64,000 nt of DNA, taken from Chitinophaga pinensis (GTDB lineage: Bacteria; Bacteroidota; Bacteroidia; UKL13-3). Made by a program: the position numbers and the translations under genes. Location: positions 1 to 64,000 of the forward strand of contig CAMAWM010000007.1 of NCBI GenBank assembly GCA_945861965.1. Reading direction: 5' to 3'. Shown piece by piece: positions 1-7,957 of the stretch. Each line of letters opens with the position of its first letter. Position 1 is the stretch's first letter. Below the pieces are notes generated by a model, which ran no database searches, had not been told where the DNA came from, and was given only the letters and a program-made list of their open reading frames with translations.

Positions 1-1053
1 AGGATTTGTAAAACCAAGAGTTAAATAATTCACAGCGATAAGATTATTGGATGAGTCCAACACAACCGGTGTGTTGCCGGTGAACATGGTATTACTTGCA
101 CCGGTAACCGATGCAAAAATGTTGTTGTAGATTTTAAATGTATTAATACCCGAAGCAGGAACGGTATTAAAGTATTTAATATTCCCCGCATACTGATTAA
201 TGACGGTATTGTTGATGAAATAAAAATCTTCGAGCGCATTGGTTGCGGCATCGTAACCTACAATTCCGTGGTTGGCACCGGCAGAACCTTGTATGATAAT
301 GTTACCTATGATAATATTGAGACCACCTTGCGCAATATTTATTTCCCAGCTTCCGTAACCAGTGGCTTCTTCATCTATCAGATTGTATAAAATAAAACTT
401 CGCTGCGCTCTTGTCTTCAGCGAGTTTGCCTGCCCTCGCGGATGATGGAAATAGCAGTTCTTCACCAACAGTGTATCTGCGCTCGCACTGATATAAATAT
501 GATGTTCGTAACCGGAATATGTAGGGTCGTTCTGTAACTGATAACCGTTGTTCACAAATTCAGAATTCAGGATTGTGACATTGCTGCTAGTTACACTTCC
601 GTGACCTTCGAGAATTCCGTTTTGGCAATTCATGAACTTGCAATTATTGACCGTTAAATTATTTGCCTGAAAACGAATGCCTGCTCCGTTGGCTCCGTTG
701 CCGTTAGAAACCTGCGCTCCGTCAAACACTATGTTTTCAAGGTAAGCATTATCGCATGTGTTGGGCGATTCGAAAACAAAAATTCCCTTGCCATTTGGTA
801 TATCTCCGGTGTATTGTAAGATAGTCCGGTTATTACCTACTCCAAGACCGATGAATTTTAAATTCTTCTTTGGCCACTTGGTGGCATCATTGGCATAAAC
901 ACCGCCATCTATATAAATGGTATCGCCATCCTGCACCAATGTTCTTATCTGGCTTGGCAGGGTATAGGTTTGGGTAGAACCCACATGCCAAACGGTGGCG
1001 AAGGAGTATTGAGCGAAGATGGTTAGTAATAATGACAGAATTAATTTTTTCAT
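1..1053 (-). CDS. Secreted right-handed beta-helix-like protein (3' end cut by window edge)
   Basis: Not in the ORF track because it runs off the left edge. I read 351 codons on the minus strand without a stop. It opens with a signal peptide (MKKLILSLLLTIFAQYSFA). Short repeats follow with alternating hydrophobic residues and many N and G, such as NLTVNNCKFMNCQNG and NIIIGNIIIQGSAG. This pattern is typical of parallel beta-helix (pectate-lyase-like) surface proteins, which often bind or cleave polysaccharide. No catalytic residues can be assigned, and the missing C-terminus might hold a T9SS sorting domain. The codons look richer in G+C (about 40% in the stretches I counted) than the neighbours. 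Its leader is a near copy of the one before the TPR gene at 1493-2881. Confidence 0.75.
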   Translation of the reverse strand, partial: MKKLILSLLLTIFAQYSFATVWHVGSTQTYTLPSQIRTLVQDGDTIYIDGGVYANDATKWPKKNLKFIGLGVGNNRTILQYTGDIPNGKGIFVFESPNTCDNAYLENIVFDGAQVSNGNGANGAGIRFQANNLTVNNCKFMNCQNGILEGHGSVTSSNVTILNSEFVNNGYQLQNDPTYSGYEHHIYISASADTLLVKNCYFHHPRGQANSLKTRAQRSFILYNLIDEEATGYGSWEINIAQGGLNIIIGNIIIQGSAGANHGIVGYDAATNALEDFYFINNTVINQYAGNIKYFNTVPASGINTFKIYNNIFASVTGASNTMFTGNTPVVLDSSNNLIAVNYLTLGFTNP

Positions 1054-1145
1054 TTTATTATTGTTTTTATTTAGTGCTTACTCTTTTCGGTTTTCAGCAT
1101 CCCCGTAATTTTAATTTCAGTTTGTCAAAGTTAATTTCTTGCACC
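1051..1145 (-). repeat. 95-bp direct repeat, copy 1 (leader and start codon of the beta-helix gene)
   Basis: This stretch is nearly identical to 2879-2973, with only a few substitutions and two compensating one-base indels. Read on the minus strand it runs from GGTGCAAGAAATTAACTT to the ATG of the downstream gene, so both copies act as 5' leaders of genes that encode signal peptides. It contains a TTTGACAAACTG stretch that could be promoter DNA, but I cannot assign a promoter with confidence. Confidence 0.85.
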
Positions 1146-1150
1146 GTTTG

Positions 1151-1278
1151 AAAGATTTATGAAGTAAAAAAATGGGGGATTAAAAGCTCGTCTCTTTCGC
1201 CACGCGACAAACGTAATTAAATGCTTGAAACTTCATACTGGCAGGTCGTCCCCCCTTTTTTTTATTTCATAAATCTTT
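1151..1278. repeat. Inverted repeat with 28-base arms
   Basis: The left arm at 1151-1178 (AAAGATTTATGAAGTAAAAA...) pairs with the right arm at 1250-1278 (ending TTTCATAAATCTTT), with about 26 of 28 positions matching. The centre is 71 bases. The arms end in runs of A/G and C/T, so the element could be a large hairpin, a terminator-like structure or a small MITE-like element. No transposase is nearby and I cannot see a target-site duplication. Confidence 0.55.
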
Positions 1279-1306
1279 ATGTTATCAGATGTTTTTCTTT
1301 CTTCCG

Positions 1307-1441
1307 TTACTTCTTGCTGCTACCACCGCTTGTTTTAGCAGGTTTCGTTGTTTCTGTTGTTTTAGGATGCGTTGTTGCTTCTTCTTTCTTAACGTAGCTG
1401 CCCGTATCAGCACTTCGCACTTTTGTATTAGAGCTTGTCAA
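1307..1441 (-). pseudogene. Remnant of a small conserved protein (frameshifted)
   Basis: The minus strand encodes NTKVRSADTGSYVKKEEA followed by THPKTTETTKPAKTSGGSSKK and a stop. This has the look of small basic bacterial proteins with an R-(D/S)-A-x-T-G-x-(F/Y)-V ... H/R-P-x-T-T pattern. No ATG lies in frame; an in-frame TAA sits at 1456-1454, and TTG at 1441 is the only plausible start. Just upstream, another frame reads VKKITLTRKSIPKIRPL before a stop, which would join naturally to TSSNTK after a one-base shift. I therefore read it as a frameshifted small gene, though a short TTG-started gene is possible. Confidence 0.35.
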
Positions 1442-1492
1442 AGGGGACGAATTTTAGGAATACTTTTACGCGTTAGGGTTATTTTTTTTACC

Positions 1493-2881
1493 TTAGCTTG
1501 TTTCCTCTTCCAATTTAATAATCGTTTTTTTTGCATTTGCCAACCTCACCTCCTTATTCTTTTTTATTAATTTATTGGTTGCCCATTTTTCTAATTTATG
1601 ATGAAGCGGAATTAATATGACGGCTATACAAACCAATACCAACAACATAATTACAGGAGTGTGGTTTGTAAAGTCTTCTAAAATTGGGTGTAATAACAAA
1701 TTTATAAATTCAAAAACCATAAGTAAGGCCATAACACCAAAAAACTCTATTAGTTGTGTACTTGTAATAAAACTACGACTAAGTAGTAAATACAGAATAA
1801 TAAATACAATGATGCCTAATGCAATTAATGCAAATTGAAGATTTTGCTTTTGATGGTTTGCTTCATTTTCCATAGCTGCTTGTAATTCAACTTGCCTAAA
1901 ATCATACTCATCCGACATGTATTGCATTTGATCATTTGTTTTTTTACTAAAAAATGAATCATTTGCAACTTGAAATATTTTTGCATATTTTAAAGTGCTG
2001 TCGCAATTGCTTTTTTCATAAATATTAGCAATCATTTTTGCTGGTTTTATGCCTAGATAAAAATATTTTCCATTCCCTATTGTTTCAATTGCTTTTTTTG
2101 AATAAATCAAGCAGCTATCCATTTGATTAAAGGCAAGTAAATTCTCTGCCATTGCAGTATAAGCTTGTATTAATTGTCGATTGTGTTGTGAGGCTATTGC
2201 GGTCTCTATAGCCATAAAGCAGTATGTGTTCCCTAATTTCAAGTTGCCTAATTTAGTGTGAACACTTCCTAAACTAAGAAGAATATATGGCAAATTAGCA
2301 TCCTTATTTTGAGTTTCATATGCGCTTTGCAAATAAATTAATGCAGAATCTAGTTTGTTTATATTTAGATAAACTGCGCCGAGGTTCATACTAATCCAAC
2401 TTTTTACTTTTTTGTTGCTTCCTTTATTCGCATAGAAAAAACCAGATGAATATAATTTAAGAGCCTCCATCCAGTTTTCACGGTCCTTGTATATATTCCC
2501 CATTTGATTTTTGGAATATGCTATTAATGAGGCGTTCTCACTTTTTAGAGCCAAATCTTGAGACTTTTGAAAGTACGCTAAACCCTTTGCGCTATTACCT
2601 AAAAAGCGATAACCATTCCCAATCATATTATATGCATAGGACTGAAGTAAATAGTCATTTCTTTTTAATGATTGTTCTAACAATATTTGGCCAAGCTTGA
2701 TTGTTTCTTTGGGTTCATTTCTTACTGAAATAGGGTGGCGATACCCAATTAATGAATCAACTTTTACATTATCATCCTTGTATGCAGAAAACTTAAGAAT
2801 TGATGTCACAGCTTTATCAATTTGTGCAAAGCAAAATTGTGTGCATAAAAGCAAACAAAGTAATGGTATTATTTTTTTCAT
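1493..2881 (-). CDS. TPR-repeat membrane protein with signal peptide
   Basis: 462 residues. A signal peptide (to about residue 19, ending CFAQ) leads into several tetratricopeptide repeats, roughly residues 60-300, such as AYNMIGNGYRFLGNSAKG and AYTAMAENLLAFNQMDS. Three membrane segments follow near 350-370, 377-400 and 408-428, then a basic, coiled cytoplasmic tail of about 35 residues. In Bacteroidota this periplasmic TPR-plus-membrane layout usually ends in a histidine kinase or LuxR-type domain, but none is present here. It may therefore be a sensor half that works with a separate partner, or a protein that has lost its output domain. Its leader is copy 2 of the 95-bp repeat. Confidence 0.75.
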   Translation of the reverse strand: MKKIIPLLCLLLCTQFCFAQIDKAVTSILKFSAYKDDNVKVDSLIGYRHPISVRNEPKETIKLGQILLEQSLKRNDYLLQSYAYNMIGNGYRFLGNSAKGLAYFQKSQDLALKSENASLIAYSKNQMGNIYKDRENWMEALKLYSSGFFYANKGSNKKVKSWISMNLGAVYLNINKLDSALIYLQSAYETQNKDANLPYILLSLGSVHTKLGNLKLGNTYCFMAIETAIASQHNRQLIQAYTAMAENLLAFNQMDSCLIYSKKAIETIGNGKYFYLGIKPAKMIANIYEKSNCDSTLKYAKIFQVANDSFFSKKTNDQMQYMSDEYDFRQVELQAAMENEANHQKQNLQFALIALGIIVFIILYLLLSRSFITSTQLIEFFGVMALLMVFEFINLLLHPILEDFTNHTPVIMLLVLVCIAVILIPLHHKLEKWATNKLIKKNKEVRLANAKKTIIKLEEETS

Positions 2882-2973
2882 TTTATTATTGTTTTTATTT
2901 TTGCTTATTCTTTTCGGTTTTCAGCATCCCCCGTTATTTTAATTTCAGTTTGTCAAAGTTAATTTCTTGCACC
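2879..2973 (-). repeat. 95-bp direct repeat, copy 2 (leader of the TPR gene)
   Basis: Near-identical to 1051-1145 and in the same orientation, again ending exactly at the ATG of a signal-peptide gene. Its upstream end lies inside the open frame of the truncated restriction-enzyme fragment. That fragment's last residues (VQEINFDKLKLK) are therefore translated from the repeat rather than from its own gene. Confidence 0.85.
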
Positions 2974-3131
2974 ACAGTTCGGAGTTTGCAGGTCGCCCTG
3001 ATGTCAGGCACTAAGCTTTCCAGAAGTTGTTGCAGGTCGCCACGAAAAGTATGCTCGGTCGCATTACCAAGTTTGTATCGTTTATTTATGTTGTCAATGT
3101 ATTGGTCTAAAGTCATTAATTTTATTGTCAA
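2934..3131 (-). pseudogene. Truncated N-terminus of a restriction-modification enzyme
   Basis: The first 47 residues include MTLDQYIDNINKRY and TEHTFRGDLQQLLESLVPDI. They match the N-terminus I know from large type IIG-like and related DNA methylase/restriction proteins, which normally continue with an A-T-N-E-P-K-R-Q stretch and a PD-(D/E)XK nuclease motif. Here the match breaks off after IRAT and the frame continues into copy 2 of the leader repeat, ending after 65 residues. No methylase or target-recognition domain is in the window. It is a relic, and a deletion or insertion junction lies close to 2990. Confidence 0.6.
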
Positions 3132-3191
3132 TTTACAAACCGCAAGTTACAATTTTTTGTTGGTTGTTGATTGTACGGTTGTCCTAGCATT

Positions 3192-3329
3192 GGGCTAACG
3201 TTTTGTGGGTTTAAGAAGTTGGCGATTTCGAAGCACAAAACTGTCAACCAGCACTGAACTTGAAGAAAAGCATAAAGCTTCAAGTTTGCACGTCAGACAG
3301 CCTGATGCAAACACCGTGTTATAGGTAGC
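3192..3329 (-). other. attC-like folded site behind the L,D-transpeptidase gene
   Basis: On the minus strand this starts about 20 bases after the transpeptidase stop with CCTATAACAC and ends in ACGTTAGCCC, resembling the RYYYAAC and GTTRRRY core sites of integron attC elements with one or two mismatches each. Between them lies a perfect 9-bp inverted repeat, AACTTGAAG and CTTCAAGTT, around a 12-base loop, flanked by weaker complementarity. The length of about 138 bp is at the upper end for attC. The minus ORF at 3195-3377 is a chance frame through this element. No integrase is visible in the window. Confidence 0.4.
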
Positions 3330-3348
3330 TTTTCTTCTGTTCACTTTG

Positions 3349-3870
3349 TCAAGGTTTAATTTCAATACGTACCCCAATTTTTACAGAATTATAGAGTTCA
3401 TCAATTTCCTCGTCTGTCACCATAATACAGCCATATGTTAAGTCTAACCAACGATGAAACTTATAAATAAAACCAAATTTGTTTAAAAGTCCGTGTATTT
3501 TAATATCTCCACCTGCTGCCTTACCAAGTCGTTTTGCTGTTTTAATGTCGTCTTTATTAGGATAAGAAATGCCTAAGTTTTTGTGACAAATACTATTTGG
3601 GTTTTTATCATTGATGAAGTAAATACCTTCAGGAGTTTTATTATCTCCCTCAAATTCTTTGTCGCCAATTGGTTGTCTGCCGAGTGAAATCTTGTAGGTT
3701 TTTATAAGCTGTCCATTTGAGTAAGCTAATAATTGTCTTTTTGATTTGTAAACAACTATATTGTCAATCTGAACGTCTGTTGGCAGTTTGTCTTCCGGAT
3801 AAAAGTAATAAACTGTCAACAATAAAAATGAAATGAAAAAGATCAGCCATATTATTTTCCTTTTTGTCAT
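3349..3870 (-). CDS. L,D-transpeptidase family protein (YkuD/YafK type)
   Basis: 173 residues. An N-terminal membrane anchor (about 5-25, IIWLIFFISFLLLTVYYF) is followed by a YkuD catalytic domain. The visible motifs are KIHG (about residue 125) and LTYGCIMVTDEEIDEL (about 145-160), whose Cys is the expected nucleophile. This variant resembles the YafK-type D-W-T-x-G-C form rather than the classic S-H-G-C-R. The family makes or removes meso-diaminopimelate cross-links in peptidoglycan, or attaches lipoproteins to it. The gene lies 34 bases after the O-antigen polymerase/ligase gene and just before the attC-like site, so it may have arrived as a cassette. Confidence 0.8.
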   Translation of the reverse strand: MTKRKIIWLIFFISFLLLTVYYFYPEDKLPTDVQIDNIVVYKSKRQLLAYSNGQLIKTYKISLGRQPIGDKEFEGDNKTPEGIYFINDKNPNSICHKNLGISYPNKDDIKTAKRLGKAAGGDIKIHGLLNKFGFIYKFHRWLDLTYGCIMVTDEEIDELYNSVKIGVRIEIKP

Positions 3871-3904
3871 TGGATTCGCTGTTGCCAGTCTGTTTGGTCG
3901 TCTA

Positions 3905-5356
3905 CTAAAGTTGTTCGTTTTTGATTAACGACTCTTCTTTATGGAACATATCCAATGCGGTTATCATTGCAAAACTTCCCCAAAAAATAACTGCAATTTT
4001 ATCTGTTTCGCTGTAGTTGTTTACCAATCCATGCGTTAAATAGGTGCTTAAGCCAAGTAAGATTGAAGTTGCAAGAATTTGAACGGAATATTTTTTTGAT
4101 TTGTAAATAAGTTGAAACCCTGTTTTGTAAACAAAAAATAAAATCAATAAGAAACTCAACAAACCAATCCAGCCTGTTTCGGCTAATGGCGCAAGATATT
4201 CGCTATGTACGCCACCATTATCGCCAAAGTATGTTGTGATTTCAGTTTTGTATTGCGGATCTTGATACACTGCGTAATCAAAAGGATATGTTCCTGGACC
4301 AAAACCAGTAATTGGTTTTACTTTACTCATGTTAATAGCCGCTACCCAACGATTCACACGTTCAAGATTTGATACATCGTTTTGAATATTAGAAACCGAT
4401 TCTAAGTGTTTTTCTAATCCCTCGGCAGAGTTTTGTTTGTTAAATGAAAGGCGATAAATAATGTCATCGCTATTTGATACAACATAGAAACTAACAGCAC
4501 TGAAAACGGCAATGATTAAAAAAAATCGGACTCTAAGAGTAAACAAAATCATCAATGCTGCCGCTGCAGCTAAGCTAACCCAAGCGGCACGTGCATACGA
4601 AAACACAATAGCCAATGAAAACAATGTGAACAAGGCGGCTGATATTATCATAATAGATGCCGGAATTCGAAGTTTATGTGCATACAATGCCTGCATTAAA
4701 AGATAGGGAATGAAAAATGCAATTGCTGCGGCATAAACTCCATGACCTACAAAAAAAGGTTGCATAATGGTAAATGAAACTATTTGCGAAAAATTATATT
4801 GGCTGTGCTGAATAAATGTATAGATGATTACAATCGTTAATCCTGCTATATAAAGCCAATGAAAGTTGTGAATGTTTCGAATCTTTTTAAACAATACAAC
4901 CGCCAAAAAATAAAAAACGATGATAAACCAACATCGCGAAAAGAAATATTTGAACGAGATGATTTTGTGTTCGCTTAAAAAACAATCCATAAAAATCCAA
5001 GCTGTATTAATAAGTATAGCAATACTTATCGGGTGTTTAAACACACTGTAATCGTAATTTCCATCAATTATAAATTTGAAAACAACTGTAGCGGCTAGTA
5101 GTATTAACAATGGCTCATCTGGCAAACTAATTCCCAATCCCATTATGCCAACGTTTTCGAATTCGATAGATAAAGGGACTAAAAAAACCAACAATAGAAT
5201 TAAAATGTCAATTCTAAAAATGGCGACTATTAAAATTAAGAAGGAAATTGGCAGCAAAGCCAACCATTGAAAACCCATAGCCAATGCAATAGAATTGAGC
5301 AAAATAAAAATTGCTCCGACCACATAAAACCATTTTAGTTTTCGTTTAATTTTCAA
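3905..5356 (-). CDS. O-antigen polymerase/ligase family membrane protein
   Basis: 483 residues with about 11-12 hydrophobic helices. A large loop around residues 310-375 contains NRWVAAINMSKVKPITGFGPG and ends before HSEYLAPLAETGWIGLLS. The GxGPG and H-S-x-Y-L pair is the mark of the Wzy/WaaL (PF04932) superfamily, which joins or polymerises lipid-linked glycans at the outer face of the inner membrane. The start is TTG directly after the stop of the chain-length gene; no in-frame ATG occurs until residue 27, so translational coupling is likely. Polymerase and ligase cannot be told apart from sequence alone, but the Wzz-like neighbour favours polymerase. Confidence 0.85.
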   Translation of the reverse strand: MKIKRKLKWFYVVGAIFILLNSIALAMGFQWLALLPISFLILIVAIFRIDILILLLVFLVPLSIEFENVGIMGLGISLPDEPLLILLAATVVFKFIIDGNYDYSVFKHPISIAILINTAWIFMDCFLSEHKIISFKYFFSRCWFIIVFYFLAVVLFKKIRNIHNFHWLYIAGLTIVIIYTFIQHSQYNFSQIVSFTIMQPFFVGHGVYAAAIAFFIPYLLMQALYAHKLRIPASIMIISAALFTLFSLAIVFSYARAAWVSLAAAAALMILFTLRVRFFLIIAVFSAVSFYVVSNSDDIIYRLSFNKQNSAEGLEKHLESVSNIQNDVSNLERVNRWVAAINMSKVKPITGFGPGTYPFDYAVYQDPQYKTEITTYFGDNGGVHSEYLAPLAETGWIGLLSFLLILFFVYKTGFQLIYKSKKYSVQILATSILLGLSTYLTHGLVNNYSETDKIAVIFWGSFAMITALDMFHKEESLIKNEQL

Positions 5357-6367
5357 TTAATTATCGGATGGAATAGAAGCAAAAAGGAATTTATCTACAA
5401 ATAATAAAACGACACATCCCGCAATAAAAGAACCGAAAATAGATACAACAGTAATTAACCACCTAACAGGATACGATTTTTTTTCGGCAGGCGTAGCACT
5501 GCTTATTATAAACACATTGCTTAGATTGGATTCAACATCAACACGCGATTCTTCTAATTTTTTTCTTAGTTCCGATAATTTTTCAAGTTCTAGTACCAAT
5601 GTTTCGTGCAGCGATAAGGCTTCGCTACCGTACTCGGCAAGGTTTGCTTGTTGTTGTTTTATGTTTTCTGAATTTCCTCCTCGCGAAGCTATTTCTGCAA
5701 TGGCTTTGGTTTGTTCTTCGTAACTGAAAACACCTTTCAATCCAATTTCTTTCATTCGCATTTTTATTTCAGTCACCTCATTTTCTTTGTTTCTGTATTG
5801 CTTCTCAACTATAATTAAAGCTTGATCAGCAATTCGTTTTTGCACTTCGCGTTTCACGCTATCCAAAATTGAAACGATGCCATTTGCAATATTTGCAGCT
5901 GTTTCAGGATTTTCATCAAGCACATTTATTTCAATTGACGCAAATGGAGTTTTCTTAATTGCAATATTTGAATTATATTTTTTAATCAGCTTGGTGTTTT
6001 TTTCCGAATCATCAATACTTATTTGGTAATTATCAAGCAAATTGAAATGCTTAATTACACGTCCTTTCAAATAATCAGATTCCAGTATTTGGACAAATTG
6101 CTGAGCTGCTGATTGCTCACCAAACTGTAGCGGATCTTTATTCGATGTTTTGCTATCAGAAAGTAATGCCGAGGAAACAGAATTATTTGTTGATGGATAA
6201 AATACGGCCGTTGATTTAAATTTTGGTTTAATTAACCACGGCCCTGAACATATTATTGATGCAACAGCCGAAGTGAATGAAATGATAATTAGCGCACGTT
6301 TCCATTTAATTAAGAACTTTACTACGTCTATCATCTCGAAATAGTACATCTTTCTGTATTTCTTCAT
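5357..6367 (-). CDS. Wzz/GumC-type chain-length determinant protein
   Basis: 336 residues. There is an N-terminal membrane helix (about 26-44), a periplasmic domain with FKSTAVFYPS near residue 50, a long coiled-coil region (about 190-275), then a proline-containing segment (SYPVRWLITVV) and a second membrane helix (about 302-326). It stops shortly after that helix, so there is no tyrosine autokinase domain. Members set glycan chain length together with the Wzy polymerase. It lies between the flippase and the polymerase and its stop codon abuts the next gene's TTG start. Confidence 0.85.
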   Translation of the reverse strand: MKKYRKMYYFEMIDVVKFLIKWKRALIIISFTSAVASIICSGPWLIKPKFKSTAVFYPSTNNSVSSALLSDSKTSNKDPLQFGEQSAAQQFVQILESDYLKGRVIKHFNLLDNYQISIDDSEKNTKLIKKYNSNIAIKKTPFASIEINVLDENPETAANIANGIVSILDSVKREVQKRIADQALIIVEKQYRNKENEVTEIKMRMKEIGLKGVFSYEEQTKAIAEIASRGGNSENIKQQQANLAEYGSEALSLHETLVLELEKLSELRKKLEESRVDVESNLSNVFIISSATPAEKKSYPVRWLITVVSIFGSFIAGCVVLLFVDKFLFASIPSDN

Positions 6368-6408
6368 AAATTATTTTATTGGGCGACAAAAATAGAAAAA
6401 TATATGGA

Positions 6409-7863
6409 TTAGTTTTGATAAGAATTTAGCTTGTCTTTTATAAAATCCAAAGTCCGTTTTAGTTCAATTAATTTTAAAACAAATATCAAAATGCATCCAA
6501 TTGCTGAATATGCCAATATCTCAAACATCCAGTTCATTGAAACAAGCTTCGTTGCATTGCCTAATAGCAACAATATCAAAGCAAGTAATATCAATTTAAA
6601 CCATAACGAATAATCAGGTTTTATATTGGTTTTTTTATAGCCATAAATAGCATTGCCAATTGCGATAAATGTTTGTGTAACTAAAGCACTAATTGCTGCG
6701 CCTTGAACTTTGTATTCTGGAATGAGAAAATAATTAAGCGAAAAATTGATAAGCAATGCGAGCAATGCAAGTATATTTAATGCTTTTAAATTTGAATTAG
6801 CCGTAAGCAAAGTGCCAAATACATACATTACACTTATAGGAATGAAGCATAGTATTACAAATCCAAAAACATCAGAAGTGATTGAAAGAGCATTTGGATA
6901 AAGCAAATCCATAATTTCCTTTTGATAAAAATAACAAGCAAAACTAAAAATAATTGATGGCGCAATCAAAACTCCAATTCCTGAATTTATCATTGGCTTT
7001 ATGTCGTCATTATTTTTAATCATTCGCGAAAACATAGGCAGAAGCAGCATTGCTATCAAAGCACCGAACATATTTGCAGCATCAAGCAGTCGATAACTTT
7101 GAGCATAAATTCCAATTTGATAATATCCATCTGGCAGCAATTTTTCAAGCATCAAATTATCAATTCGTGTATAAAACATCATAATCAGCGCAAGCAATGC
7201 ATAAGGATATGTCTTTTTCAACACATCAAAAACAAGTTGCTTATCCATGTTAAAATTCAATTTGTTTAGATGTGGCTTCAACACCATAAAAACCAGAATT
7301 AACGAAGTTGAATAGGCACAAGTTTGCGCATAGATAAAGGTGTCAATGCTTAAATTAAACATTCCGCCCCAAATTAAAACCGAACAAAAAAGTATCATCA
7401 ATCCTCTGTCTAAAACAGAAAGCAGCGAATCGGTTTTGAACAACTGCAAACCGCTGATATTGCTTCTGAAAAAAATAATGAAGAAAGAAATAGCTTGATT
7501 TACTCCAAGAATAAAAAGCAAGTAAAGCGAATGGCTGTCGTAGCCCGTTAGAAATAAAGCCGCACACAATGTAAATAGGAGATAGGCAATCGAGAAAAAT
7601 ATTTTAACGACAAACAATACTGAAAATTGTTCGTTAATTTTTTGAGGCTGTTTTGCGATGCTGCTGCTTGTATAATTTGCTATACCAAAATCAAGGAAAA
7701 CAGACAACATCAATGAGAAATTAAACATATTATAATACAATCCATACTCTTGCAAACCCATCATATTTTGGATTGTTCTATCAATTCCTAAAATCCAAAA
7801 GGGTTTGATAAGCAGGTTTAAGCCCAACATTAAAATCAAATTTGATGCGAATTTTTTCCTCAT
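6409..7863 (-). CDS. Wzx-type oligosaccharide flippase (MOP superfamily)
   Basis: 484 residues with about 14 hydrophobic helices and an N-terminal KPFWILGIDRTIQNMMG stretch typical of polysaccharide biosynthesis flippases. The family moves undecaprenyl-linked repeat units across the inner membrane. It is the first gene of the minus-strand set with the chain-length and polymerase genes, 41 bases ahead of the former, which is the usual Wzx/Wzz/Wzy division of labour. No glycosyltransferases sit in the set, so the unit is probably assembled by enzymes encoded elsewhere. Confidence 0.85.
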   Translation of the reverse strand: MRKKFASNLILMLGLNLLIKPFWILGIDRTIQNMMGLQEYGLYYNMFNFSLMLSVFLDFGIANYTSSSIAKQPQKINEQFSVLFVVKIFFSIAYLLFTLCAALFLTGYDSHSLYLLFILGVNQAISFFIIFFRSNISGLQLFKTDSLLSVLDRGLMILFCSVLIWGGMFNLSIDTFIYAQTCAYSTSLILVFMVLKPHLNKLNFNMDKQLVFDVLKKTYPYALLALIMMFYTRIDNLMLEKLLPDGYYQIGIYAQSYRLLDAANMFGALIAMLLLPMFSRMIKNNDDIKPMINSGIGVLIAPSIIFSFACYFYQKEIMDLLYPNALSITSDVFGFVILCFIPISVMYVFGTLLTANSNLKALNILALLALLINFSLNYFLIPEYKVQGAAISALVTQTFIAIGNAIYGYKKTNIKPDYSLWFKLILLALILLLLGNATKLVSMNWMFEILAYSAIGCILIFVLKLIELKRTLDFIKDKLNSYQN

Positions 7864-7875
7864 AATTATTGACTG

Positions 7876-7883
7876 CGAATGTA
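7876..7883 (-). promoter_or_regulatory. Possible -7 element of the wzx set (TACATTCG)
   Basis: The minus strand reads TACATTCG 12 bases before the flippase ATG. This matches the Bacteroidota TAnnTTTG element with T to C at one position. No clear -33 TTG lies at the expected spacing. Confidence 0.35.
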
Positions 7884-7957
7884 TTAAAATTAAATTTTTT
7901 ACAGCTTCTGATTGTTACAACAAATTAACTTGAAAGGAATAAGCTTGATTAAAGCAT

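Larger units (their letters stand above)
1054..1492. other. Gene-poor stretch: leader repeat, inverted repeat and small gene remnant
   Basis: No intact gene is supported here. The stretch holds the rest of leader-repeat copy 1, a pair of 28-base inverted repeats around a 71-base centre, and the C-terminal reading frame of a small protein on the minus strand. The plus-strand ORF at 1289-1570 is the antisense shadow of that remnant. Confidence 0.6.

Noticed and set aside
1289-1570. 93-residue plus-strand ORF rich in Cys and Phe
   Set aside because: It is the antisense of the small-gene remnant and of the end of the TPR gene; the Phe/Cys richness comes from A-rich coding DNA on the other strand.
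2800-3198. 132-residue plus-strand ORF
   Set aside because: Antisense to the leader repeat and the truncated restriction gene; no start signal or family features.
3195-3377. 60-residue minus-strand ORF ending LLKPTKR
   Set aside because: It runs through the attC-like folded element and overlaps the end of the transpeptidase gene; it has no protein character of its own.
3905-7863. Complete capsule biosynthesis locus
   Set aside because: Only export and polymerisation genes are present; no initiating transferase, glycosyltransferases or nucleotide-sugar genes lie within the set.
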